From contig BSWB01000002.1 of NCBI GenBank assembly GCA_033239125.1, forward strand, positions 110,956,443-111,020,442: a DNA stretch of 64,000 nt. Direction: 5' to 3'. This document shows positions 23,589-34,976 of this stretch, piece after piece. The translations under genes and the position numbers were made by a program. Position 1 is the stretch's first letter; each line of letters begins with the position of its first letter. The notes under the pieces were generated by a model that was not told where the DNA came from, did no database searches, and saw nothing but the letters and a program-made list of their open reading frames with translations. Origin of the DNA: Fagopyrum homotropicum. Lineage: Eukaryota; Streptophyta; Magnoliopsida; Caryophyllales; Polygonaceae.

Positions 23589-24869
23589 AAGCGATTGAAG
23601 TCCGTATCAAGTTTAAGTCAATTTTATTTGAGTCTTGTTTGAGTCATATAAAGGTTAAGTCTTTTCTTGTTCGCCATCTTTGTAAGATTATTTGAGATTA
23701 ACGTGCGTTGCTTTGTGTATGTTTGGAAGAGAGAAACGCCACATCTAAACACAAGCCAACCGTTGACCTTGAAAACCTCGCCAACCCTACGGAAAGAGCG
23801 AACAAAGTAGTGCTTAAAGTTAAGATCTTTTCTAGTAGTTAAGATCTTATCCATTCTTGTCAAAGCAACATCATAAACACTTCTCCGGCAATTCAAGAAG
23901 ACAAGGCAACCAGTAGCAACCCCAAAGGTGATTGTTGAACGTCGACACAAAGCGTTGATTTTTTCAACAAATCTCGGCCAACCCTCCGGAATCTCGGCCG
24001 AGATTTCATCCAAGATTTGCTACTGTTGTAACTTTCGAGAAAAATTTGGAGGCATAACCTTCAGACAGTTAAAGAGTTTTTGCAACAACCTTGAGACAAT
24101 TAAAGAGTCCTAGCCATACCCAAAACCAATCTCGGTTATCACTCTTTCTAAACTGTACTAACTCAAGGTACGTTTTTTCTCTATTCTTAATCTCTTGTGT
24201 GCCTTTCCTTAAACATATTTTCTACTCTAAGCACTTGAGTCTATTTCTTTAGGTGTGTTAGTTAGTATCTATACTTCCTAACATACTAGTGAGTCTATCC
24301 GCAATATTCTTTCTACCTTGTTGTGTGTGGAATAAACTTCCTATAGGGGTTCCTTAACCATCTCACAACACAAGAACCTTTATCCCAGCCAAGTTGACTA
24401 CTTGAGTCAGTCAAGGAGTTCTAGTGAGTCCAAGGCACCGATTGGTAAAGAAGCATTAATACATCCAAGACAATTGCATCAAACCATCTTGTGACAACAC
24501 AATAAAGCGTGAAGTGCGAGAGAAAACAAGAAAGGTATTTTCATTTTGACTAACATTACGAGTTACTGTAACTTTGCGTGCTTGTGTAGATGTTAGAAAG
24601 AGATAGTCCACGAGCTTCCCACAAGAGTGGTACTCCAGTCCCGATGTCGTGAGGATGTTCAAACAACTGATGACTACTATGTCCAACATCGACAAAAGAT
24701 TGGAACAAGTGGAAGCAAGGGTAAGTGCAAAATATCGACTGGAAACTCAGCCGAGATTTTAACCGAGATCTGTCTACAAAATATGCAACAACTTTTTGAT
24801 TCTGTCACCACCACCACCAGCCCAAGTACCCATACCAAACCATCGCCTGGCCTTAGGTAACACTCAGCC

Positions 24870-25419
24870 TAATCAATTCTTTAATGCTACTCACAATCCA
24901 CGATTTGGTGAAGAATTTCAAGACTTTGGTGTTGACGAAGATGAGGGCACGTGGAGAGAATATGCCCGACGTCATTTTAATCCACAGAGAGGACGTGACA
25001 CACGACCATTATAGACCTCCTCAGGATAATGACGGAATTGGGAGAGTAAAGGTCAAGATATTAAGTTTCGAAGGCAGATGTGACCCGTACGCTTTCATAG
25101 AATAGGAGACTAAGATCGAACAAGTTTGGTCTTGCCATAATTTCAGTGAGCAACGGAAGATCTAACTTGTTACGTCTTAATACCAAGGTTATGCCTTAGT
25201 TTGGTGAGATCATCTCATTAGAGAACGCAGGATATGGGAGAACCGGACCTTAATACTTGGGAGCACATGAAAGCCTTGATGAAGGCTAGATTTGTCCCTC
25301 CACACTATGGAAGGGAAGTGAGACATCGCTTAGAGAACCTCAAACGAGGTTCTTTGACTGTGGAAGAAGTCTACACCGCCATGCAAACGACGATGGTGAA
25401 AGATAACGTGCAAGAGGAT
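24870..25419 (+). pseudogene. Element F gag, N-terminal part (broken)
   Basis: Reads gag capsid-type sequence in several frames: VKILSFEGRCDPYAFIE at 25048-25101 and, after a stop, the matching KIEQVWSCHNFSEQRKI. It then reads TWEHMKALMKARFVPPHY, REVRHRLENLKRGSLTVEEV and YTAMQTTMVKDNVQED to 25419. This is the retrotransposon gag domain that would build the particle shell. The frame is interrupted by stops and at least two frameshifts, then by element B. Confidence 0.8.
25415..25419 (+). repeat. Target site duplication of element B, left copy
   Basis: AGGAT immediately left of the B terminus TGTTCGCTC. The second copy is at 48165-48169, immediately right of the other terminus. Confidence 0.93.
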
Positions 25420-27153
25420 TGTTCGCTCGAAAAGGTGTCTGCAAGCTTTAATATTTATAACCCAAAATATATGCCTAACAATATACGAACCCGCATTATA
25501 CGGATCAATTGTAATAACAGCAAATATTCCAGGGGTCGATCACATGGACTATGGTGAAACAAAGCTCGGTAAATCAGGTTGTCAAATAACCACAACACGC
25601 AACAAAGCTATCAAAGATGATATAAAAGTCAAGTAAAAGGGAATGCGGATTCGAGAGATTAAAGCATCCAGTTGTGGTTCCGACTCAAGATCTCAAAAGA
25701 TAGTGTGGACAAAGCTGAGGTTTGCAAAGGGAAGGTGTTTCTAAGATGGGAATAGATCACCGGGTAAGTCTCACTACTCACTATCCCAAACCAAAGATCC
25801 TATCACCGGGTAAGTCTGAAGGTACTAAGGAAATGAACTATAATCTCCAACCAACACACCACCTAAGAGAATAGAATCAACCTTTACCGGGTAAGTCTCA
25901 AGCTAACTCACAAAGATGGGATAAAGGCACACTCAAACCCCAATAAAGGATAAACCTTTATTACCTACACTCATGATCTTGGGTAAACAAGCAAAGGAAT
26001 CACTGGGTAAGTCTCATTGAACCAAGAAAAGTATAATAAGAATAGGATTTGGAAAACTGGAATCTTAACTCCGATAAAGATCAGGAAAGGTTCACATCGT
26101 TCAGTTATATTCCATCCTAGCCGAGATGTTCAATGACTGACCGACGTGTTCGTCGGTTAAGGTAAAGGCTCGAGCTTTCAGGGTCCGTTGGGGTTAAGAT
26201 CATTCTGTCATCGTCTTTCCCACAACTTTCAGCCAATTACCCTAGAACCGCATAAAGAATTTAGCCAACAATCATCATGATAACAATAATCAAATTTGCG
26301 AGAAAGGAATCAATATTCAAACAAGAAAACCTTAAGACAAAGGTCTCAATAAGTCAATGAATCAAACAAACAAACAATCAGTGTTCCTCAATCACAAATC
26401 AGAAAAGAAAAAAAACCAAACCAACTAAGAAAGTGTTACAAACTTCCTTCAAAAAGCCAACTTCAACTTGATTCCTTCCTTCCTTGAACTTCAACCTTCA
26501 ACACTTCCATCAAACTTCCTTCGGAAAATCAATGATCCGAAGATGGCTGAATTGCAGAAAATCCAACCCTTTATATAGGAGAATTATCTTCCAAAGATAA
26601 AAGATTGTTAAAAAGATAATTTCCTTAAAATATATCTCCATATCTTCCAACATAAATCAGCCAAAAAGATATCTTCCTTCCAGAAATCCAGCAAAAAATA
26701 TGTTATATTCACTTTCCAAAAATAGAAGATCTCAGAAAAAAAATAAAGATCTTATGGCCGTTACGATATTCGCCTCGGTCGAGTCACTCCTGAAGATCAC
26801 CTCGGTTGAGGTGGTACTGTAGCTGACCGAGGTGAATCTCAACTGAGAGTGAAACTCTCTAATCTGGTCCGAAATCAATCTTCTCATTCATTTTCATGCT
26901 TCCTAAGATCTTCTTATAGCTCCTCAATGCTCCACAAAGTAGCTCCAATGACTCTTTAGCTTCCTTAGCTCCATTTTAGTCCAAAACGTGTCATTTTCCC
27001 TACAATTACAACGAAACTAGGTGTAGACCTTGATTCCTGCAAAGGTAGACAAAACAACAATATAATCAAAGAATATACATCCATACATGCCGATTCATGA
27101 AGATAAAACGTCTAAACCAATCCCAAAAATATAGACTATAATACATGCTATCA
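25420..27153 (-). repeat. 3' LTR of element B
   Basis: Matches 46419-48164 along its length. It ends in TG/CA and contains the CTCG-NN-CGAG palindromes at 26771-26834. A poly-purine stretch (GACAAGTATGGGAT, minus strand) lies just outside it at about 27154-27175. Confidence 0.92.
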
Positions 27154-28565
27154 AAATATCCCATACTTGTCCCTTGCTTGTCCCAAAGCAAGTTCCAAAT
27201 CTTAAATACAAGATAGAATGGATTATAAGTCAGAAAGATCAATGAAAAACATTTCAAAACCTTTTGGTGGTGTGCTTCATCCATAGATCACCCTAAGTGA
27301 GTGCTTCATGGCAAATGAAATTAAGATATGATCAAAACATTTTATAAATATAAGAAAACTGTTCATCTTTGCATAAAAACATAGAATGCATAATAAATCA
27401 TATTTATCGAAATCAATCATGTATAATCCAGTTTAAACCACCAAGTCAATCAACATACTCGAGGTCCCAAGGGCTTCCAAAAGAGGTCAAGAAACGTGTC
27501 AGGATGGGATGTATATAGGGTAATATGGTGCTAGAATCCGGGAATAGAATCTTACTTCACTTTCTTTAAATTTCAACATCTTCCACCAATAAACTTTGCT
27601 TATTTTACTTTACTTTTTTGGGATGCATGGACAGAGGTGCACAATAACCGAAGCCTAGGAGATCAGCAATCATCAATTTCTCGAGATGCCTCAAACCCTT
27701 GATGCACATACCATGACCCGTTAGGAATATCGCTCAATCTGACTTTGGCAAGACACAAACACCCGACTATGTGAATGGTGCCGAGTTACTCATCATCACG
27801 ATTGACTTCCCCAAACCTAATTGTTTCTTTGTAACACTTTCAGCCAAGAACTCAACTTCACTTCACTTGCTTTTCTTTACTTGCTTCCAAATTCACGGAT
27901 AGGTAAAGGGAGGCAAATATGTATATGAGGGGCTAAGCATAATCAAGAAGAAGAAGAAGAGAATGAAATGCCTTAATCATCCCAGGAAGAATGTGATAGA
28001 ACTCATCATATGGTGTCAACCTTCAAATTCAACATAATTATGATAAAAACAAGGTATTAAACATGCTAAAACTTCAAACAAAGAATTTTGCAACTTAAAC
28101 ATATCATAAAACCTTTCGAGCATATAAAGATTTCAAAACCAATCTGCAAACAAATATCTTCATCGAGGTCATATCCAGAAAAGAAGCACAAAATCATTTC
28201 GAAAATCTTTCAGTCAAAGCCATCTCGGTCGAGGTGTTCTTGCGTCATCCGAGGTGTTCATCCTCGATCGGCCATGAACGTCTCGGTCGAGGTCATAAAT
28301 TTTTTTTTTTCATTCCAGTTTTCAACATTTTTCTCAAACAGAAACCTGTAGGTATGCATGTAATGACAAATAAACACATAGAGCCAAATAAAACAATAAA
28401 ATTCAAGAGTCATACAACCATCGAAGCAAATAGGTCAAATAATACATCCAAATACCCCATACTTGGAACACATTGTCCAAATGGGTCAAATATAAGTCTA
28501 AGGAACAAAATACTCACCGAACCTAGCTGAACTACATAATAAATAAATAAGAAATCCATGAAGCT
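27154..28565 (-). other. Element B spacer between the extra ORF and the 3' LTR
   Basis: Non-coding part of B, collinear with 39087-40485 of element A in the opposite orientation. It includes palindromes CATCTCG-GT-CGAGGTG (28221-28236) and GTCTCG-GT-CGAGGTC (about 28279-28294). The polypurine tract next to the LTR would prime plus-strand synthesis. Confidence 0.75.
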
Positions 28566-29972
28566 CTAATCCTCATCAGCTGGCGGCGGTTGACGTGGAA
28601 TGTAGGGATGTTGGGATGGGTCGAAAGGATAGCCCATAACCTGCTGATGCTGGATCTCCATCATTCGTCTAGTGAAGTGCTGGCTCTTCAACATCTGATG
28701 CGTCCATCCCTCAATATATCTACGCCCCTCAGTGAAGCGCTCATGAATGTCAACTGTCAGGGCTGCGTAGGCATCTATCATCTGCTCAGTGAGATCATCA
28801 ATTCTTTGATGTGCCTCGGAATCTCTAAATCGGCGGCGGGATCTGCGCTGAGGTGGTGGTGGTGGTGGTGCTGCTCTCTCATCCTCCGTTGCCTCATCAT
28901 CAAGATCGACAACGGGAACACTAGGGCCGCCGTCAGTACTGGTCTCCATGACAGTTCCTCCATCATACCCCACATCATCATCATCATCAGTTGCATCTCC
29001 AGCATCTGGCATATATAGGAACCAAGCAGCTGACTAGAAGTGATGATCAAAAACAAAAAACTGAGATGACCACATAATCCCTTGTGGAGCTGTCTTCTCC
29101 CATGACATGGAAACGTAGGGTGTGCCAATACCACGAGGAACTAGAATGCGGCGGGTGATCATCTCATGCAGTCCCAGCGGCTTCGTAGCCGCGACCAATG
29201 TACAAGTTGAAAGATCCAAACCCATAGAAGTGGCGATGTGGGTCACCAACCCACCACAGCAGATATCGCCTTTGGACTTGGCCTTGATCATGTAGAAATT
29301 GTCTGCTAGCATGGCAACAAAGTCTGGCACTCCTCCATTCACCATACAAAACAAACTCAGCAGCTCTCCCTCAAGGATCTTCTAGGGCGTCTCAGTACGC
29401 GCCAAAAGAGTCTCACTGAAAATCCTGTGAGCAAGGCGGAAGGCAAGATGAAATATAATACGCTCCCGGAAATCTCCGGGCCTCCACCTGTCACTATGGT
29501 CCGTCATATGGGCTATCTCGTCCCAAAAACTCCGAGCCACCGCTCGGGAAGGGAAATCAGTCACAGTCGGAGTAGGGAAGCTGAAAATCTCCCTAAATTG
29601 GTCCATAGGAACTACATAGTTCCTGTTCAGCAGCCGGTACTTGATTCCATTGTGCTCCGGCACGTATGTCACACAATTGACCAACTCCATCGTCGGCTCC
29701 ACATAAGCCGGCGCCCTGATATCCATGAACTTCTCAAGACCACTCATGGAGATCATCTTCTTCAAGTCCTCCACCACATGGAGGCACTCGAAGGCAACAA
29801 CATGAAGAAACCGCGGGGCAACGATTGGACGCCCGCAGATACGATCATAATCCTTCTGGTGTCGCTCGTGGATCACTAGAATGGAAAACTAAGAAGGAGA
29901 TGAAGGGGAAGACTAGTGGGAACTGCTAGGCCTGTCCCTCAAGGCCAAATGACGATCAGATTTGTTGCTCAT
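28566..29972 (-). pseudogene. Athila-type extra ORF of element B, with three in-frame TAG codons
   Basis: One reading frame runs from ATG at 29972 to the TAG at 28566, homologous to the element A copy (37730-39086) and more distantly to the E copy. It has blocks APRFLHVVAFECLHVVEDLK, GLEKFMDIRAPAYVEPTMEL, RLLNRNYVVPMDQFREIFSF and GEL-LSLFCMVNGGVPDF, and a coiled, Gln/Pro-rich C-terminus (DDLTEQMIDAYAALTVDIH, PPPPPPQRRSRRRF). TAG codons interrupt it near 29911, 29381 and 29033; the frame is otherwise kept. In Athila elements this ORF lies between pol and the 3' LTR, in the env-like position; its role is not established. Confidence 0.85.
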
Positions 29973-30778
29973 GTTTCTGGATGAAGAACACATCGGTTAC
30001 CCTAAGAATACCTCAGCCGAGACACAGTCAACTGGACCGCGGCGAATTGCTGTTCGAACGCACTCTCTAAATCTGTAAGTTCTTTCCCCCAAATCACTAC
30101 CAAAAGTTTCCTAAGGGGTACTTATATCTTTTTCAATAACAATCAGTTGAAACCAAAGCCAGATCTGCTCAAAATCTACAAAATAAGGAAGGAGTTAGGG
30201 TTTGGAACGAAATACTCCAAATTCTGCAAATTGAAGCGTTTTCCTTGCTGTTTGATGCTTGGAAACTGAATCTCTTGTTTCCTCTGGTGAAATCGAGCCA
30301 AGAAACGTGGAAAACGAGGAAGAATCGAGAAGTTGAGGATATGAAACCGCCGCGGTCGAGGTGAGAGTAGAGAGGGAAAAAATGGCAGAGTGAGAAACCG
30401 TCGTGCCTTTTTCACCCCTTGCTGAATTTGATTATACCTCGATCGAGGTGGTCTCGAGCGGACCGAGGTGTCAGACTGGATGTCAGACCTAGTCGCGTCG
30501 GTTGACCAAGAACATCTCTGTCGAGGTGCTATGACAACAACCGAGATGTGTCTCAGTCAAACTCCGTCTTCTCAATTTCTCGAACTTCTGTCCTTCCAGT
30601 GTAGCTCCTGAGATGTAATCCTTCCTTAGAAAGTACCTGGTTCCTGCCTAGAGGACGCAAAAACAAAATGAAGCAAACTATCTAAAACTAAGCTAGAAAA
30701 GGGGAAAGAAAGCAATACCTTGGGTTGCCTTCCAAGAAGCGCTTGATTTAAGGTCGCTAGCTGGACCGTACGTCATCC
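29973..30778 (-). other. Element B spacer between pol and the extra ORF
   Basis: Non-coding in B and collinear with 36882-37729 of A. It contains palindromes at 30436-30450 (ACCTCGATCGAGGTG) and 30513-30528 and several half copies. Near 30724-30750 is the Athila end-of-pol motif GCGCTT-TTGGGAGGCAACCCAA, reverse complemented. Confidence 0.75.
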
Positions 30779-31216
30779 TCAAATAGGCTGGAAGGTGTCC
30801 TCACCCCATACTTCATCTTCATCATGGGGTGAAACAAAGGATTCTATCCAATGTTCCAACAAATGCAAGTACTCATCGGGAAACGAATCATCTATGGGCA
30901 GGTCATCCTTCTCGAGTGAAGAGGGAGGTAGCCATCTGAGGTGATCCGCAACAGAATTCTCGAATCCCTTCTTATCGCAAATCTCTAGGTAAAACTCTTG
31001 AAGCAAGAGAATCCAACGAATGAGGCGCGTCTTTGCATCCTTCTTAGCAAGCAAGTAACGAATAGCTGCATGGTCAGTGTAAACAATAATTTTCGCTCCA
31101 ACTAAGTAAGAGCAAAACTTTTCAAAAGCATAAACAACTGCCAAAAGCTCCTTTTCGGTGGTGGCGTAATTCAGTTGAGCTTCATCTAGCGTCTTGCTAG
31201 CATAGTAAATGGCGTT
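30779..31216 (-). pseudogene. Element B RNase H, C-terminal part (cut off by element A)
   Basis: Begins directly at the A junction with NAIYYASKTLDEAQLNYATT and continues through EKELLAVVYAFEKF, VYTDHAAIRYLLAKKDAK and SVADHLRWLPPSS to a stop at 30779. This is the RNase H domain that removes RNA from RNA/DNA hybrids during reverse transcription. The N-terminal part is at 42255-42914. No integrase follows: the reading stops shortly after the acidic DDSFPDEYLHLL stretch and runs into the pol-end motif. Confidence 0.88.
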
Positions 31217-32498
31217 TGATAGCATGTATTATAGTCTATATTTTGGGACTTGTTTAGACGTTTTATCTTGAATAAACTGCAATGGATGTATATTATGTGA
31301 TTATATTGTTGTTTCATCTACCTTTACGGGAATCGAGGTCTACACCAAGTTTCATTGTAATCGTAGGTAAAATAGCACGTTTTGGATCGAAATGGAGCTA
31401 AGGAGCTAAGGAGTCATAGAAGCTACATTTTGGAGCACAAAAGAGAACTCAGGAAGCAAGGAATTAATGAAGAAGATTTTACTTTGGACCAGAATAGAGA
31501 GATTTCACCTTCAGCTGAGATCTCAGTCAGCTACAATGTCACCTCGACCGAGGTGATCTTGAGGAGCGTCCCGACCGAGGCGAACACCTTGGCGCCGGCG
31601 AGATCATATCTTTTGGCTGAGATCTTTTGTTTTTTGAAGGAAGATATCTTATATTTTTGGGCTGGATTCCCAGAAGGAAGATCATATATTTGGGAGATCT
31701 ATTTTAGAGATATAATATATGTTATAGGAAATTATCCTTTTAAGATATTATTATCTTTGGAAGATAATTATCCTATATAAAGGGTTGGATTTTCCACAAT
31801 CCAAGAATCTTTGGATCATCGGATTTCCTGGATCAACGCAACAGTTAGGAGATTTTCTGGAAGTTTGAAGGAAGTTTTGAAGATTGAAGGAAGGAAGATT
31901 CATTATTTTGAGATAGCTTTTGAGGGAGTTTGTAAGATTTTCTTAGATTCTCTTTGGTTTATTGTCTTGTTTGATTTGTGATATGAGGAACGCTGATTTG
32001 TGAATTATTTGATTCAGTTATTGAAACCTTGTTCTTAAGGTTTTTGTGTTCAAATATTCATTCCTTCTCATATATTCGATTACTGTTTTAATGATGATGA
32101 GTGGCTAAATTCTTTGTTCGATTCTAGGGTGATTGGCTGAAAGTTGTGGGAAAGACGATGATAGAATGTTCTTAATCCTAGTAGGACCCTGAAAGCTCGA
32201 GTCTTTAACCTTAACCCTAGAGTACCTCGCTCAGTCGATGAACATCTCGGCCGGGGTGGAACTTGACTGACCAAGGTGATCTTTTCTGATCCGAAACTGA
32301 GAGTTAAGTGTTATGGTTTGCCAAATCCTGTTCTTATTACACCATTCCTGGTTCAATGCAAGCCTAGGATGAGACTTACCCGGTGATTCTTTAGTTTGTT
32401 TACCAAAGATCATAAGTTTAGGTAATAAAGGTTTATCCTTTATTGGGGTTTGAGTGTGCCTTCATTTCATCTTTGTGAGTTAGCCTGAGACTTACCCG
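31217..32498 (+). repeat. 5' LTR of element A, truncated at its 3' end
   Basis: Matches the first about 1.36 kb of the 3' LTR (40486-42312), apart from the AT tract present only in the latter. The match stops at GAGACTTACCCG (about 32498), and the next bases (GAACCAAAAAAGAC) belong to gag. The end of the LTR, the primer-binding site and the 5' leader are therefore deleted. The palindrome CACCTCG-AC-CGAGGTG is at 31540-31555. Confidence 0.9.
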
Positions 32499-33873
32499 AA
32501 CCAAAAAAGACATACAAACGACGCTTGAAAGAAGCTAAGATGGCCAACCAAGACAATCGCGATCTTGAGGCCGAATTGAAGGAGGTGCTGGAACAACTGC
32601 ACCTCAATAAGGAAGAACTGCAGCGCGAAAGAGAGCAAACTCGCACCAGAACTGCACAGATTGAAGCAGATATGGCCGATCAACGAGCCCAGATTCTGCA
32701 TCAACCAGACCCTCGACTGAGGCAGGACTCAGTTCCAGTTTCCGCGGCCGAGATACATCCACCTCGGATGCCTGTCCAAGATGTTCTTTTTGCAAGAATT
32801 CCACAAACCCTAGGACAGAGGATGGACCCTAACCAGCAAGTGAGGCGTCCAGGAGTCAACCTAGGTGATCCAACGGAGCATGATTACGAACTTCGACCGC
32901 TAGTTCTATCCATGATCCGCCAATGCCAATTTGGAGGTTTAGAGAGGGATTCTCCGCATCAGCATTTGGAAAACTATGAGATCCTGATTGAGACCTTGAG
33001 ACCTTCAAGGCTGGAAAATAACAACTACAAGCTAAGGCCTTTTTACTTTTCTTTAAAGGACAGGACGCTTACTTGGTATCAATCTCTTCCCCCCGGAAAG
33101 ATCAACACTTGGGAAGAGATGATGACGGAGTTTCTAACAAAGTTCTTTCCCCCTCCAAGACCGCTGAAATGAGAGGGAAGATTAATGCATTTATCATGAA
33201 GGACATGGAGAGTTTGTCCAAGTCATGGGAAAGATTCAAAGATGTTCTATTGGATTGCCCACATCATGGGATTCCAAAGATAGAGTTGTTGGAGATATAC
33301 TTCAAGGGATTGGATGGAGCTACTCAATTCAATCTTCAACTACTCTCTGCCGGCACATTCATGGACATGCCGATAGACGAAGCTTGGGAGTTTATTGAGA
33401 AACAGGCTTTGCACATGGAGAAGTATTCCCATCAAGGAGCCGAAAATGGAGTTCAGAGAGTTAATTTCTAGGAAGCTCCATCAAATGATAATCAACTCAT
33501 CTCCCTTAAGAATGATGTGAAGCAATTGAAGGACCTTTTGGTTGCTCACACAAATAAGGAAGGAGGATATCAAGGGAGAAACAACAACCAAGGGCCTAGG
33601 AACAACAATTACAACAACAATAGAGGCTCCAACAACAACAATTGGAGATCTAATCAACAAAATTCGGGTAACCCTTATTCTAACTCCAATTTTAATAATT
33701 CTTCTAACCCTTTTTCTTCTTCTTCTACTCCATTGAAGAGCCAGGAGCCTGGATCAAGTTCGTCCCAGCCAGATAAGAAAGATGTAGTGCTGGAGGCCAT
33801 CTTGATTAAGCTCAACGCTATGGAGACGTCCATGACTTTATTTTCAAAGGCACAAAAAGCCTTAGAGCAATAA
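32499..33873 (+). pseudogene. Element A gag (broken)
   Basis: Reads an Athila gag: N-terminal coiled-coil-like ELKEVLEQLHLNKEELQRE, then MDPNQQVRRPGVNLGDPTEHD, the gag core QCQFGGLERDSPHQHLENYE and WYQSLPPGKINTWEEM. A frameshift near 33160 leads to SLSKSWERFKDVLLDCPHHG, then an Asn-rich linker (about 33567-33740). In the second frame TAG (33469) and TAA (33871) codons occur where B has CAA codons. The true N-terminus was lost with the 5' leader. Gag would form the particle that houses reverse transcription. Confidence 0.88.
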
Positions 33874-33954
33874 TTCTTTAACAAAGCGAATGAAGCACCA
33901 AGAGATCCAGGGAAGCTCCCAGCAAGGACAAAGAGCAACCCCAAAGGACAGATC

Positions 33955-34976
33955 ATGGCAATAACGACGAGAAGTGGACTGAAAACTGCAGATCCAGTAC
34001 CTCGGTTGATTCTAGTGCAGAGGAAGAACACCTCGGTCCAGGTACAGACGAGGAACACTTCGGTCGAGGTGCCACCCGAGGCGGAGTTGCAGAAAGCGAC
34101 GGATAAATCTAAAGTTTATGTCCCACCTTCTGCATGTAAACCACCACTTCCATTGCCTCAGTCAAGGGCTAGAGCACATCTAGACAAACACTTTGGTAAG
34201 TTCCTTGACTTGATGAATAAACTACATATTAACATCCCTTTCCTTGATGCTATTCTAGGGATGCCCGCCTATGGGAAGTTCTTAAAAGAGATTCTATCAA
34301 GGAAGAGGAAACTGGAAGATTTTGGTGAAGTAAGGATGACATCTAAATCCTCGGAGCTCATTCAAATCATGAAGGAGAAGATGCCACCCAAGTTGAGAGA
34401 TCCCGGCTCATTTTGCATTCCCATTCAAGTTGGGGATGTAACTTGTGAGGCGTTATGTGATCTAGGAGCCAACGTGAGCATCATCCCGCTGGAGCTATGT
34501 GTGAAGACTGACTTGGAGAGCCCAAGCCGGTGAAGATAAGATTATACATGGCGGACCGCTCCATTACCCATCCCGTGGGCATTTTGGAACACGTTCCGGT
34601 TAAGTTAGGTAACTTCTATTTACCTAAAGACTTTGTTGTACTTGATATACCCGCAAATTATCCCGTTCCTATCATTCTCGGAAGACCATTTCTAGCAACT
34701 TCGGGTTGCAATGTAGATTGTAAAAATGCTTAGTTGAAATTCAACATTGGCGGAGATCAAGTGGAGTTTTCATTGCTTGATGCAATGAAAGGAGAGCCGC
34801 TGGAGGATGATATCATCAACATCTATGATGAAGAAGAATCAAGAGAATTGGTGAGCTCTATCCTTATTAATGACCCTCTTGAAAGAGTTATTAGTTTTAG
34901 CTTAATGGAGGAAGGTACAGATGCTTCTTGTGATACAAATATACGGAGCTTAAATGCACTAGAAGAAGATCCATGA
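33955..34976 (+). pseudogene. Element A protease region
   Basis: After a basic linker with KFGKFLDLMNKLHINIPFLD, the retroviral-type aspartic protease motif CDLGANVSIIPLELC appears near 34455-34500. A one-base deletion and a TGA (34509-34511) follow, then LYMADRSITHPVGILEHVPV and IPIILGRPFL-type sequence (VPIILGRPFLATSGCN) with a TAG at 34731 and a TGA at 34974. The enzyme would cut the Gag-Pol polyprotein. Catalytic Asp is present in A; in B it is Asn. The TGA after the active site is also present in B. Confidence 0.85.

Larger units (their letters stand above)
22549..25419 (+). mobile_element. Old Ty3/gypsy element F, left part
   Basis: At the left edge the plus strand reads a pol-end type peptide (GPVTRSQVKAL, then GVITRSKAKVV and stop, 22555-22675). 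An LTR-like region and a primer-binding site follow, then a decayed gag. The gag is interrupted at 25419 by element B and continues at 48165 (VQED before the insertion, EESIMAHFM after it). The element is broken throughout. Lineage: a chromovirus-type Ty3/gypsy is most likely from the gag sequence; this is inference. Confidence 0.75.

Noticed and set aside
28824..28882. GGTGGTGGTGGTGG tract as a G-quadruplex or microsatellite of interest
   Set aside because: It is the coding sequence for the Pro run of the extra ORF in B and is short.
30176..30415. Arg/Pro-rich frame in the element B spacer
   Set aside because: It is not conserved in the collinear spacer of A and lies in DNA dominated by palindromes.
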